Source of the DNA: Dasypus novemcinctus
Lineage: Eukaryota; Chordata; Mammalia; Cingulata; Dasypodidae
DNA: 64,000 nucleotides
Assembly (NCBI RefSeq): GCF_030445035.2
Contig: NC_080689.1
Location: 26,255,278-26,319,277, forward strand
Reading direction: 5' to 3'
Shown piece by piece: positions 45,314 to 56,962 of this stretch. The notes below the pieces were generated by a model. It was given only the letters and a program-made list of their open reading frames with translations. It ran no database searches and was not told the DNA's origin. The translations under genes and the position numbers were made by a program. Every line of letters begins with the position of its first letter. The first letter of the stretch is position 1.

Positions 45314-45329
45314 AAATACATTTATCGCC

Positions 45330-46689
45330 CAAGTACTTTGCTTTCTTCTGTACTAAAAAAGAAATCACTTTTATAATAAGCCAAGTCTACAGTAACCCAC
45401 AAGGCTATTCCCATTTGGGGTAGTTGACAGAAATTATCTGTATTTTAATTAACTGTGTTTATGAATGACGTTAAGGAAGGCTGTTTCCAAACCATAAATC
45501 TGATAAAACTAAAAATGGATTAGAGAAATTAGTCTTTTGTGGTAGTAACCAATTTATCGTTTTTTTTCATAAAACATACACAAAAGAGCTTTGCTTTAAG
45601 ACCTTCAACATAGTTATGAAACATGTAGTGTGTGACAGCATGTGAACATAATTGTGGTACTTTGATTTTATGACGAAATCACTGAAGGCCTCAGCAAGGA
45701 AAAAAAAAAGTTTGGCCAGTTCCCATTATCAGTCCTAAATGGTAACTATTTTGAACAATTAGATCACTGGCTTGTTTGCAGTGGGCTATTTGGACAGTTT
45801 TGACATGAGTGCATTCCTTTTCCAACCCAGGCATTTATCTTCTCCCATTAAGTCCCAACTTCTCCAGTTCTGTTATCCACATCACAAAGTCTCAGATGCT
45901 TTAGACAGCATTTCCAACTATAGCCAAGGGAGGTCATCAAATTCTCCTCCCATAAATGCCACCAAAATGCTGAAAAACTTGACAGTAATTGAGTGTGGTC
46001 CACTGGAAACTGACCAAAGGCATACAATAAGCAAGCTGAGAAGTGTTTATGCCTGAAAACTGCTGGACTTTGGGTGAGAACAGTGGTGGTTCTTGCCTGG
46101 TGATGCTCCTGTTTCCCCTAATGCCCAGCTCTCATTGTGGAGCTTTGATGCCAGCACAGGACAGAACATAGGATGAGCAGACTGTCATGATTGAAGGGGT
46201 TCACCATGCCCATGCCCAAAAGCGATGTCAGTAGAAGTGATGATCTTGGTGTCGTACAAGCTGGGCAGGGCCAAGGGACCTACTAGCCTGAGGTTATATG
46301 TATAGTTTGCTGACTGGCACGTGCAGCAGGGACCAGAAAGGATCCACGTCTTCACACACTCCTGGCCAACTTGGAGGCTGCATGTGTGTGCAGAGGAGAT
46401 AAGAATGGGCTCAGCAAACAGTAAAAACCAGGGCAAACTTGAGAAAGGCTGAACATTGGATGTACTCCCCTACCTACAAACAGATCCACCAGCATAGGGC
46501 AGAAGTGCTACTGCTGGTCGACATGCTTGAGCACATCCTCTCTCCAGACATTGGCTGTCCACTAACCTATGCAGAGACTTAGGGTAATCCATTAGGGAAA
46601 TCAGGGTTAAAAATTTTTCAAAGAATGTAAATATATTCAAAATTGGACAGAGATAGCAGTTACTAAAAAGAGTCAAATGAAAATTCTGG
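45330..46689. other. intergenic sequence without a clear element
   Basis: The 3' part (about 46120-46680) may be the 5' side of the L1/HAL1 remnant that follows. No conserved protein is recognised in the short open frames here. Confidence 0.4.
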
Positions 46690-48120
46690 GATTGAAAAGT
46701 ACATTAACAAATGAAGTTCAGCAAATTCAAGATGGCAGAAGAATACGTAAACTTGAAAAGAGATCAATATAAATTACTCAACCTGAAAAACAGAAGAGAA
46801 TGAAATGAACTGAACAGAGCCTCAGAGACCTATGAGATAAGATCAAACACATTAACATGTGTAATGGGAGTCCAGGGAAAGGAAAGAGAGAAAAGGCAGA
46901 AACATATCTGAAACAATAATGGCAAAAAAAAAAAAAATTTGCAAATTTGATGAAAACCATTTATCTGCACATCCAAAAAGGTCAACAAATTCCAAGAAGG
47001 ATAAATAGATTTGAGAGATTTGCAACTAGATACATCATATTCGAACTAATGAATGCCAAAGACAAAGAGAAAATTTGACAGCAGCAAGAAAAATTGACTC
47101 ACCAGGTACAGGGGGTCCATCCACACAGTTAACAGCTGACTTCTCATCTGGAACAATGGAGTCCAGAAAGGAGAGAAATGACAATAGTCAAAGGGCTTAA
47201 AAACCAGGAATTTTATATTACCCAAAACTGTACTTCAAAAATTAAATGAAATAAAAGTATTCCTAGGTAGACAAAGACTTAGAGCATTCATTGCTAGCAG
47301 ACCTTCCTTGAAAGGAAATTACACCAAGACAAACCTATAAGAAAAAATGAACATCAAAAATGGTAAATATGTGGGTTAATAAAAATTTTCTCTGAAAATG
47401 TATTTTATCACTTCATCTCTTAAATTCTTTAAGACATAAAATGTAAATAGTAACAATTACACCACTGTAGTGTTGAGTTTATAAATCATAGCCTGATATG
47501 TGACAATAACACAAAAGAAGAAAATTTAAGGAAATATATTAGAGCAAACTTCTATTTTATCAGAATGTTAATCTTCAGTAGACTGAATTGAAATGCAGAT
47601 TGTATTCCCCAGAGCAATCACTAAAATTATTTTTAAAATACAGTAAAAAATCAAGTTATTAAAATGTTACATTAACAAATATTTAATACAAAAGAAAGTA
47701 AAGGAGGAAGAGGACAAAAAAAAAAAAATGATATAGAAAACAAATAAAATGGCAAATGCAAATCCAACCATAACAGTAATTCCACAAAATGTGAATAGTC
47801 TAACTACCCCAATCAAAAGGTGGAGTTGTCAGACTAGATTAGAAAGTAAGAGCCAAGCAAGCAAGATGCTGTCTAGAGATTTACCTTAGATTCAAAGACA
47901 TGAATAGGCTGCAATGAAAGGATGGAAAACACGTATCATACAAACAGTACATAAGAGAGCTGGAGTGGCTACATTACTATCAGACAAAATAGACTTTAAG
48001 ACCAGAACTAATATTAGCGATAGAAGTTTCAAAGTGATAAGAGTCAAGCATCAGGAAGATACTCCAATTACAAATGTATATAAGCCTAATAAAGCCTCAG
48101 ATGCTTTGAAGCAATAGTTG
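46690..48120 (+). mobile_element. L1/HAL1-like remnant: ORF1 tail and ORF2 endonuclease start
   Basis: About 46900-47340 matches the L1 ORF1 C-terminal order (GCCAAAGACAAAGAGAAAAT, AGCTGACTTCTCATCTGGAA, ATGGAGTCCAGAAAGGAGAG). The frame 47914-48117 reads like the L1 ORF2 endonuclease (AGVATLLSDKIDFKT, then ITNVYKPN). Stops and indels show it is dead. Confidence 0.75.
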
Positions 48121-48250
48121 TGGCCACAGGCCATGCCTAGAGTTGGCCTTAATGTTGGACATAACCCAATAGTTCTGGTAAATACTGCTTTAACTTTCCC
48201 AAGTAAAATATAACGTTAGCTTTTTTGCAGATGAGTATTTCTTTGAGCAC

Positions 48251-48265
48251 AGCGCCCCCTATTGG
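48251..48265 (-). promoter_or_regulatory. CTCF-like motif between the convergent genes
   Basis: The - strand reads CCAATAGGGGGCGCT, close to the CTCF core CCASYAGRGGGCGC. It lies between the 3' ends of GALM and SRSF7. Confidence 0.45.
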
Positions 48266-48463
48266 TACTGATATAAATTAAAATGCGGTTCCTGCCATTT
48301 TCACAGAAAGGTTCTGTTTCGGCTGGTTAGAGGACCAGAAAAACCTGGAAGGTCCGAGGATGCAGAGTAGAACCGTCCTTTGAATCACATGTAGTAACTA
48401 TGGGGCTAAGCCAGGCCAATCTGTCCATAACTAGTGAACAAGGAACTGGCTAACACTAGCCTC

Positions 48464-48665
48464 TAAGAGCTGTGCTTTTTAATCCTGGCTGCATACTAGA
48501 TTCACCATGGGAAATTTTTAGAATTTTAATGCCCAGGCTTCACATTCAGTGAAATTTGTGTTTCACTAAACTGGAACCCAGGCATTCGAATATTTTTAAA
48601 GATAGTGTGGGGTAGGGGGGGTGTCCTGATATGCAACTAGCAATGAAAACCACTGTCCTCAAGTA
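48464..48665 (+). mobile_element. MER5A-like hAT relic
   Basis: Landmarks are GCTGCATACTAGATTCACCA, ATTTTAATGCCCAGGCTTCA and a closing GAAAACCACTG. Confidence 0.55.
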
Positions 48666-48890
48666 AAAGCTTTCCCACTGTTGTCCCATACGTTTTCAGC
48701 ATTATATATATTAAGCACATAAGCATGTTTAGCTAGAGTTTGTCCTCTAGAGTCACGAAGCTCTTCGTCAGAAAATGGGAAGCAATCTTCACAGGCCAAA
48801 AGTATGGCCCTGCCAACCCTACAGATAAGCCTGGCATCCAGTTCTCCAGAGAAGATAATTTCAAAAAAATAAACTTGACGACAAATGTCC

Positions 48891-49209
48891 TAACTAGGGG
48901 TTGTTCCTTTTTCTTTGTAAAGGGCCAGAGAGTAAATATTTTAGGCTTTGTGGGCCACAGAGTCATGGTCCTTATTCTGCCATTGTAGCAACAAAAGCAA
49001 TCCTAGACAGTAGGAAAACAAATGAGAAGGGCTGTGTTTTAATAAAGCTCTATGAATACAGCACTTGAATTTCAAATAATTTTCGTGTTTCAAGAAACAC
49101 TGCTTTTTTAAAACTGAAAAAATACAAAAACCACTCTCAGGTCATTAACTGTATGAGAACAGCAGTGACTAGATTTGGTCTGTGGGCCATAGTTTGCTGA
49201 TCCCTGGTC
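48891..49209 (+). mobile_element. hAT-Charlie-type non-autonomous DNA transposon
   Basis: It contains TTTGTAAAGGGCCAGAGAGT, AATATTTTAGGCTTTGTGGG, TCTGCCATTGTAGCAACAAA and GGCCATAGTTTGCTGATCCC, the order of the CAGGGGTCAGCAAAC-ended family. The left inverted end is degraded. Confidence 0.75.
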
Positions 49210-49392
49210 TATAGACACAGCTTGCACCTGAACGAATACAAACATTAAAGAATAACACCCATCTTTTTCAGGCAAAGGAAGCAGTATGTTCTTGTTAAAG
49301 GCATCTACAAACTAGTGATGGTTCTCCTGCAATGACTTACGTCAATTGGCCTACCTACCTTTATCTCTGTTATATCTCCTCCTGCCCCCTTT

Positions 49393-49490
49393 TTTTAGGA
49401 GGTACCGGGGATTGAACCCAGGACCTCATATGTGTGAAGCAGGCACTTGACCGCTGACCTACACCCACTCTGCATCCCTCCACCCCCCTT
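49393..49490 (-). mobile_element. short SINE monomer
   Basis: TTTTAGGAGGTACCGGGGATT through ACCTACACCCACTCTGC is a reversed tRNA-like monomer with a short T-rich start. Confidence 0.85.
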
Positions 49491-49494
49491 TTTA

Positions 49495-50225
49495 CCTTGC
49501 AGAGCTGAATAGTTGTAAATCACATTTTCCTTACAGATAGATTTTCTATCTGGCCTGAAATCTTGGCAGTGAAAAATTCATTTTCTAAAATTAAGATTTA
49601 CTGAAGATATGTAAAAACAGATTGAGGTCTTTGTATAGGATCCCATTCATGCATCTTTAAGCCTTAGAGTAGCACAGTGACTCTATGTAGCTGGATAGTC
49701 ATAGTAACTGGAATATAACTTGATCTTAGAAGGACCAGCCTGGCTTACTTGGGCTCAGCAGCTCTTGGTGGTGGGTGATTCTGCACCCTTTCTGCAGAGA
49801 ACTTTCTATGCAGAACTTCACACCCTTTCTGAGCAGAACTCTCAAAGCAGCAAATCCCACAGTTAACCCAGATAAGGAAAGAGAAAAACCTTGCATTAGG
49901 GCTGCAGAGTAGAGCTGGACATTGAGAAGAACAGCCTATTTCAGTCAGGAGTCAGTCTTAACAGGAGCTAAATGGAGAAGGTGGGTTTTTAATGGAAATG
50001 GTGATTATAATGGTCTCACAGAAGAGAAGAAGTTCCAATTTTTTATGGTTGGTTTAGTAGATTAGGAGAATTCACTCATTTTTCATTCATTAAGTATTTA
50101 AGTGTTTAATGCATGCCGGGCAATAAGGAAACTGAAATAGGACTGATTCCTGCTGTCAGAATTTCTCTTGTCATAGGATATATGCGTACAAGTATACAGC
50201 AATTACAGTGTAAACATAGTCTCAA
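49495..50225. other. intergenic sequence, nothing identified
   Basis: No gene, recent repeat or clear regulatory motif could be supported. Confidence 0.5.
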
Positions 50226-50239
50226 AATGTTAAATTCAG

Positions 50240-50964
50240 GGAGGCGGATTTGGCTCAGTGGATAGAGCATCTGCCTACCACATGGGAGGTCCAGGGTACA
50301 AACCCAGGGCCTCCTGACCTGTATGGCGAAGCTGGCCCACACACAGTGCTGATGCGCACAAGCAGTGCCATGCCACACAGGGGTGTCCCCTGCATGGGGG
50401 AGCTCCACGTGCAAGGAGTGCACTCCGTAAGGAGACCCGGGGCTCCACGTGGGAAAAAAAAGAAGTGCAGCCTGCCCAGGAGTAGCACTGCACACACACA
50501 GAGCTGACACAGCCAGATGACACAACAGGGAAGCAGACTTGGCCCAATGGATAGGGCGTCCGCCTACCAGACTTGGCCCAATGGATAGGGCGTCCGCCTA
50601 CCACATGGGAGGTCCTCGGCTCAAACCCCGGGCCTCCTTGACCCGTGTGGAGCTGGCCCACGTGCAGTGCTGACGCGCGCAAGGAGTGTCCCGCCACACA
50701 GGGTTGTCCCCCGTGTAGGGGATCCCCATGCGCAAGGATTGCGCCCCAGAAGGAGAGCTGCCCAGCACGAAAGAAAGTGCAGCCTGCCCAAGAATGGCGC
50801 CGCACACACGGAGAGCTGACACAACAAGATGACGCAACGAAAAGAAACAAACATTCCCGGTGCCGCTGATAAGGATAGAAGCGGTCACAGAATACACAGC
50901 AAATGGACACAGAGAGCAGACAACTGTGTGGGGGGGGTGGATTAAATAAATCTATTTTTTTTTT
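50240..50964 (+). mobile_element. two DAS-type SINEs in tandem, one target duplication, 34-bp head duplication
   Basis: A first SINE (head GGAGGCGGATTTGGCTCAGT) runs to about 50527 and has no A-rich tail. It joins a second full SINE. The flanks AATGTTAAATTCAG (50226) and AATGTAAGTTCAG (50965) appear only outside the pair. In the second copy the A-box region is duplicated: 50535-50568 equals 50569-50602. Confidence 0.9.
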
Positions 50965-51269
50965 AATGTAAGTTCAGGGTGCTGAGAGCAAGAGAAGTTA
51001 AGCCACACTTTGGAGCACATGGAAGTTCTCCAGAGTAGAGGGAAAACATTTTTTTAAAACCTAGCTTTTAATCTGAAAAGGCTTACCTTAGGAAGGTAAA
51101 TGAACAAGATGAAAAGTCTGACAAATTGTGGCCAATATTGTAGGGAAAAGAACTTCAGAGAGATAGTGGTGACAGAACAAAAACAGCAAAGATTAAGAGT
51201 TCATTTTTAAAAACCAATAATTCATAGAAAAAAAATTACAAGCTTTTGGCAAGATGTGCCTTTCTCATG

Positions 51270-51865
51270 AGGACTATATATTGAAATAAGTTGAGCATAG
51301 AATTATTATATGACCCATCAATTTCACTCCTAGATATATATACCCAATTGAAAACAGGTGTTCAAGCAAAAACTTGAACACAAATATTCATAGCTGCTCT
51401 AATCACAGTAACAAAAAGGTGGAAAAAGCCCAAATGTCCAACAGCTGATGAATGGATAAACAAAATGTTGTATATCCATACAGTGAATATTATTCAGTCC
51501 CAAATAGGAATAAGTACTACATACTACAGTATGGCTGAACCTTGAAAACATTATGCTAAGTGAAAAGAAGCTAGATACAAAATGACACATGCTACAAGAT
51601 TCCATTTACATGAAATATCCAGAATAGGTCAATCTAGAGGCAGAACTCGTATTTGTGGTTGCCAGGGGCTAAGGGAAACAGGGAATGGGCAGTGTCTACT
51701 TAATGGTACAGGGTTTCTGTTTAGGATGATTACAGTTTTGGAACTATATAATGGTGATGGTTGTACAACACTGTGAAGGTACTAAATGCCACAGAGTTGA
51801 ACACTTCCAAATGGTTAACATAGTTTTATCTTTTACCACAATTAAATTTTTAAAAAGCTGAGACA
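51270..51865 (+). mobile_element. L1M 3' end
   Basis: The order is TATATGACCCATCAATTTCA, CCCAAATGTCCAACAGCTG, TGGTTGCCAGGGGCTAAGGG and GATGGTTGTACAACACTGTG, classic old L1 ORF2 tail and 3' UTR. Confidence 0.85.
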
Positions 51866-51869
51866 TCAT

Positions 51870-52118
51870 TTTTAATTGGTTAAAAAAAAAAGTTTGATAG
51901 CCCACCGTGTAAGCAGTGGTGCAAAGAAATTGGCCTTCATACATTGCCACCAGGACAAACTAACAATACCTGGCAAAAATACAAATGTATATTATCCTTT
52001 AGCCCAGGAATTCAACTTCTAAAGATTATTCCACATATGCCAGCTCAGGTGGGCAATGATGCATTGTATAAGGTCATTCACTGCAAAACTGTTTATAATA
52101 GGAAGTAGAAACCTTACA
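51870..52118 (+). mobile_element. L1 ORF2-tail relic
   Basis: CTTCATACATTGCCACCAGG, TTTAGCCCAGGAATTCAACTT and GTCATTCACTGCAAAACTG follow the L1 ORF2 C-terminal order. It is a second, separate L1 piece. Confidence 0.6.
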
Positions 52119-52119
52119 A

Positions 52120-52330
52120 TGTAAACTATAATCCATGCTGTGTGGCAATGTTCCAAAATGTGTTCATCAATTGCAATGAATGTACCACACTAATGAAAGA
52201 AGTTAATGTGGGCAAAGTGGGAGGTGTGGGGAGTGGGCATATGGGAATCCCCTGTATTTTTTTTAAGTAACATTTTATTATGTCTATGCATCTTTTAAAA
52301 ATAAATTAAAAATAGATTAAAAAACAAAAA
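52120..52330 (+). mobile_element. L1 3' UTR tail, same family as 26571-29905
   Basis: AATGTGTTCATCAATTGCAA, GAATGTACCACACTAATGAA, GTTAATGTGGGCAAAGTGGG and an AT-rich end with AAAATAAATTAAA. Confidence 0.75.
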
Positions 52331-52374
52331 ACCACATTCATATCTAGCGACAAGGAACTGGTTCAATTTACTTT

Positions 52375-52700
52375 TTTGCTCAAAGACCCTCAGAGGAAAG
52401 AGAGCTCTTTCCAAGTCCTACAAGGTCCTGCATGAACTGTATGTATCTTGTTTGTCCCTCCCCTCCTGTGCCATCTCTTACTACTCACCCCTTTGTTCAC
52501 TTTACTTTGGCCTCCCTATTCCCCTACAACCCATTTTAGGGCCTTTGCATTTACTGCACCCTCAGCAGAAGTCAATGTGACCTGCCACACTTCCTTAATT
52601 GAAGTCCTGTCATGTATCACTATCAGAGACCTTCCTAGACCACACTTTATAAAAGAGCAATTACCCCATTATTCTCCATGACAATTACCCATGTGATATT
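52375..52700 (+). mobile_element. L2 LINE 3' fragment
   Basis: TCCAAGTCCTACAAGGTCCT, CTTTGGCCTCCCTATTCCCC, GGGCCTTTGCATTTACTGC and GAGACCTTCCTAGACCACAC match the L2 3' order. Confidence 0.65.
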
Positions 52701-52797
52701 TGTTCATCTTCAGAAGACAAAGAATGGAGTCTACTGATGGATCTGTAATTCCATCAATTTGAGGTTTAAGTGAATCTTGAGGGTTAAAGGAGCATGG

Positions 52798-53205
52798 TGG
52801 GGAAGCAGATAGGACTTAAGCAGTTTGGTGCCTACCTATCATGGGAGGGAGGGGATCTTGGGTTCGGTTCTTCATGCCACCTAAAAAATATGAGCAAGAC
52901 AGAGAGCTGACATGACAGGCTGGGGTGGCAACACTGATGCAACAAGATGACACAATGAGATGAAGAGTTGACACAACCAGGAGACACAAGGAAACACAAT
53001 GGGAGACAAAACAAGCAGGGAACAGAGGTGGCTCAAGCAATTGGGTGCCTCCCACCCACATGGGAAGTTTGGTTCCCAGTGCTTCCTAAAAAAAAAAAAA
53101 GACCAAAATAGACCAGCAGACACAGTGAGCACACAATGAACAGACACAGCAGACTGCAAGTGCAAATGAGGGGGGAGGGAGAAATAATAAAATCTTAAGA
53201 AAAAA
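52798..53205 (+). mobile_element. dimeric DAS-type SINE
   Basis: Head GGGGAAGCAGATAGGACTTA, second unit from about 53017 (GGGAACAGAGGTGGCTCAAG), A-rich tail with AATAAAATC. Confidence 0.9.
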
Positions 53206-53209
53206 AAGG

Positions 53210-54475
53210 GCGTATTTTCCCAAGATATATATTAAACATACAGGAACTGAAAGCTTTAAAACTGATAGCAAAGAGTTGCGAAAGTGAAGAACAAGTTTTC
53301 ATCTCTGAATCTTAGCCACAACTGTTGCTTGGGGCCTTTGGGAAGGAGGGCTACATAACTGAGATGAATGCATGATTATGCAGGTGGTAAGATATGAAGC
53401 AGGTAAGGTGAAACAAGACATGCTAGATGGGGCTGATCTTGGATTGGCCAAGTTTGTAGAATGGTGAGAGTTTGAGACAAGTCAAAGGAATAGGGCAAAG
53501 CTAACTAGGTTTATGTTATGATATAAACATTAAGGCTGTTAAGTCCAGAACTGTCTTAAATGAACGGGGAAAAAACAGAACTAGTTTATAGTTTCAAGGC
53601 TTCCAAAGACTGATGGCCTTGACCATGGCTACAGCAGGTTGAGTCAAATAAAAATCCCTCAAAGCTTGACTTTTCTATAAAAGCATCAAAGGATATCACT
53701 TAATCCCCACAACAAATGAAGTACTGCTTTACCCCATTTCACAGAAGAGGAAATGGGCTGAGAGGGATTATCTTAAACAGATTCATTCAGCTGGTAGGGG
53801 AAAGTGAACCTAAAGCTGTGACTCCTATTGCTTTTAATGAATAAAGTGTCCTACTCCTCTTTAAAAATGAACATTATAGGGGAAAAAATCAGAAGATACA
53901 AGGACAAAACAGAACACCCATGGTCCTACCCACCGGCAACTATGCCAATGTTAAGATCCGGCTATTTTCTGCTCACTTAATAAGGCAAGCTATGCTGGGT
54001 AAAAGGGTAATCATGGAGCATATGGAATATAGTAAATAAGTCAGCAGGACCGCTTCTCAAATTTAGTGCCTCTGCCTTCATCGGCAGGTTCAAGGTCAAT
54101 TCTATTTTTCATTTTGAATTGGTAACATAATCAAGGTATATACAATGAAAAGGTTCTCCATCTGACAGCTATCCAGTTCTCTCCCAGACAGTAAGCTTAA
54201 CAGTTAAGTAGCCCGCTCAATTAACAATTGCTTTATAAGCAAATACAATTTTCTTTTCCCCTAACACAAAACGGAGTATATCTTATGCATGTCTATTACT
54301 TTTCTATCTAGTATCTTGATCTTTTATAAGTAAAAACGGTCCTTCATTTTTTTTGTCATGTTTAAGTTGCCTGGATGTTGTATAATTTATTCAGTGAACA
54401 TTCTGAGCCCCCCCTTCAATGTGCCAGATACTGCACTAGCCTTGGGATACAGAAATGAACACAAAAGATAGTGAA
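53210..54475. other. intergenic sequence with one MIR-like core
   Basis: A MIR core is visible at about 53690-53830 (CCCCATTTCACAGAAGAGGA, GAGAGGGATTATC). Otherwise nothing is identified. Confidence 0.5.
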
Positions 54476-54479
54476 GTCA

Positions 54480-54925
54480 CTCAAAAGATGGAGCAATCCA
54501 AGCAACCATCAACAGATGAACAAAATATGGTACATATAATGGATTCAGACATAAAAAAGGAATTTAGGTCTGATATATGTAACAGACCACCTTGAAGTAA
54601 TCACATAAGAGTAATAACATACGTCAGATTCAAAAGGACTAATATCCTATGCTCTTACTGATATAATTAAAATATGCAAATCCATAGTCAAGAACTAAAA
54701 TACAGGTTACCAGTAGCTAAGAACAGGAGTTCACGTTTAATTGATAGTTTGGGGTGATGGTTAACACAATTAACATCACTGAATTTATTTCAACTGTGGT
54801 TCAATTGGGAAATTTTAGGTTACTAGAACAAAATTTTTAAAAAACACAATAGGACTCTAAAAAGTGACCCCCAACATGAACTATGGACCTTCATTAACAG
54901 TATTATTATTCAACTGTGTGTGGGG
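54480..54925 (+). mobile_element. L1 3' end fragment
   Basis: CAAGCAACCATCAACAGATG, TTACCAGTAGCTAAGAACAG and GGGGTGATGGTTAACACAAT, then the ACATGAACTATGGACCTTCA segment of the local L1 3' UTR family. Confidence 0.6.
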
Positions 54926-55391
54926 GGGGTATATGGGAAACTATTTTTGCATGGCTTTTTCACATGAGTGTAAAAGCACTCAAAATTAGGTTCTATGTAT
55001 TTTTGGTTAGCTAATTAGTGCCAAATTTAACACAAAGTCTGGAGTAGCATTTTTCAGGTCATGGAATTTAACAGTTCCAACCACTTAGATAAAGTGTTTA
55101 TCACTGAGACATATTAAAGGATACTAAGGTCACAGTAAAAAAAATGAGAGCAAATGATCTATATGCCTAGTTTCACCTTTTCCCTCAAGAGTTGAGGTTT
55201 CTATACTTGTTTCTTAAAACTACTTTTGCCCACCCCTCACCACCATACTTTTATCCTTTCAAACCAATTTTTCTAGACTACTAGTAATACCAAAACTATG
55301 GGATTAAGAATATTTGTTAGCTCAAACAAAACTCCCATCTCCATATAGTGCTTCAAAAACCGAGTATCAAATTTTGTTCAATCTCTCCAAA

Positions 55392-56873
55392 TTTATTATT
55401 GTGTAAACTTATCTTTATATATAATACAGAACAATTTTTAAAGCTGACCAAGTGCAACAGATAAATAAGCCTGCCGATTATACATATAGCTTTATACCAA
55501 CCATATATGTAAGTTCAGCCAGTTAAGTCAAAATTCCCAAAAATAAAGCATCCAAATAACTTCCAACACACTAGTGATCACTCAGACTACCAAGTAAATT
55601 TGAGGGAGACCAGCATTCCCAAATAGCAATGCTATCCAATGATTTTGTGGAAAAGCAAAAAATTGATACCAGTTGAATCATCTGAAGTCTTTCTTTTTGC
55701 ACCAAGTTTAGAGAACACCTGGCAAAAAGCTTGACCAGGAAACTCTCAAGTTACTGTTAACTGTCCTTTTGTTATTACGGTCTGAATAAAGAACCTACTG
55801 GCTATGAAATAAAGAGTTCTACCAAAAAAAAAAACTTAGCTACCTAAGTGTTGCTAAATATAGGTGAAATTCACAAAACTGCTGGAGTCTCACATTAACA
55901 TTTCTGATTAACATCTTTACTTTGACCAGCCTGGCAAAATGAGAAATTATGTTGATCAGAAACTGAAAAACCTATCTTGGAAATTAACAGATCTCCTGTT
56001 CAAAGTAAGGTAATCCACTTGAAGGAATTATAGTAATTAGGTTCGAAAATTTTGCAAAGCTGGTTTACACGAAGATGTTTTGTCCCAAATGCAGGCAAAT
56101 CCTTCAACATGCACTCTTTTAGTACAAAATTGGTTGACTAATGTTTAAAGAAAATCACATTAAGAACTCCCCAAAATGGAGAATTACTATACAATAGACT
56201 TTAGGAGTCAGATTGTTTCTCTAGCATCAGGTTCAACTACTTCTTATCTACTTTAAAAAACTCTTTGCTTAAATTCCCGTTAGGCAACTCTGTGGTCCCT
56301 TCAAGGTTAACAGAAGGACATCATCAATGTGACATCTATTAATTCCAACCTCAAACAGCTCTTAATTTAGGACTTGTCTATGAGGCATTCGTGCTCTTAT
56401 GGGGGACTCAAGATCAGATCATCTTACCCAAACCAATGAAGGTAAAATGAAACTTTCAAATTTCCCTAAGACCGTGGCCAAGTGTATGTACAGAACAGTT
56501 AATGATATTCAAGACTTAACCAACACCATTAACTTTGTATTTCTGTAGGAATATGGTTAACAACAATTTAGGAGTTTGACTACTAAATTTTACCAAGTTG
56601 AAAAATGTTAATATTGAACACAAATCGAAAATCTAGTTAGAAACATTTTATTTAAATGTGCCAAATAAAAACCCATGTTTTCAGATCACAGGATGTTAAT
56701 ACATTCAACAAAAATTTATCTTACTGCTGTGAATTTACAAAGCGTAATAATCCACATCCATTTTGATTAGATGGTTGAAATACCATTCCTAGGTTATACT
56801 TTAACATACAGCACAAATCCCTTATAATAATGTAAACAAAATAACTTTCTCCTAAAAGATGAACTTGAGAACT
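55392..56873 (-). other. SRSF7: SRSF7 3' untranslated region, two candidate poly(A) signals
   Basis: This is AT-rich sequence after the TGA with no coding potential. On the - strand AATAAA occurs at 56652-56647 (UTR about 0.25 kb) and at 55397-55392 (about 1.5 kb). Alternative polyadenylation is plausible. No recent repeat interrupts the stretch, which fits a conserved long UTR. Confidence 0.55.
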
Positions 56874-56928
56874 TCAGTCTATTCTTTCAGGACTTGCACT
56901 TCTGCGTGGACTTCCTGATGGGGAACGA
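56874..56928 (-). CDS. SRSF7: SRSF7 terminal coding exon 8
   Basis: This exon encodes [17 protein letters not shown] and the stop TGA at 56876-56874. The acceptor is an uninterrupted 29-nt T run directly followed by AG. The human C-terminus as I recall it is ERMD; here ATA gives Ile. Confidence 0.96.

Positions 56929-56962
<34 letters not shown>

Noticed and set aside
45772-46056. 94-codon open frame in the intergenic region
   Set aside because: No recognisable domain, no splice or promoter context; probably chance.
47914-48117. frame with endonuclease-like residues
   Set aside because: A decayed piece of L1 ORF2; stops and indels surround it.
50275-50910. 211-codon open frame on the - strand
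   Set aside because: It lies wholly within two tandem SINEs. The same Cys/Trp-rich peptide recurs at each SINE of this type (for example 18095-18730 and 3641-4165), so it is a repeat shadow.
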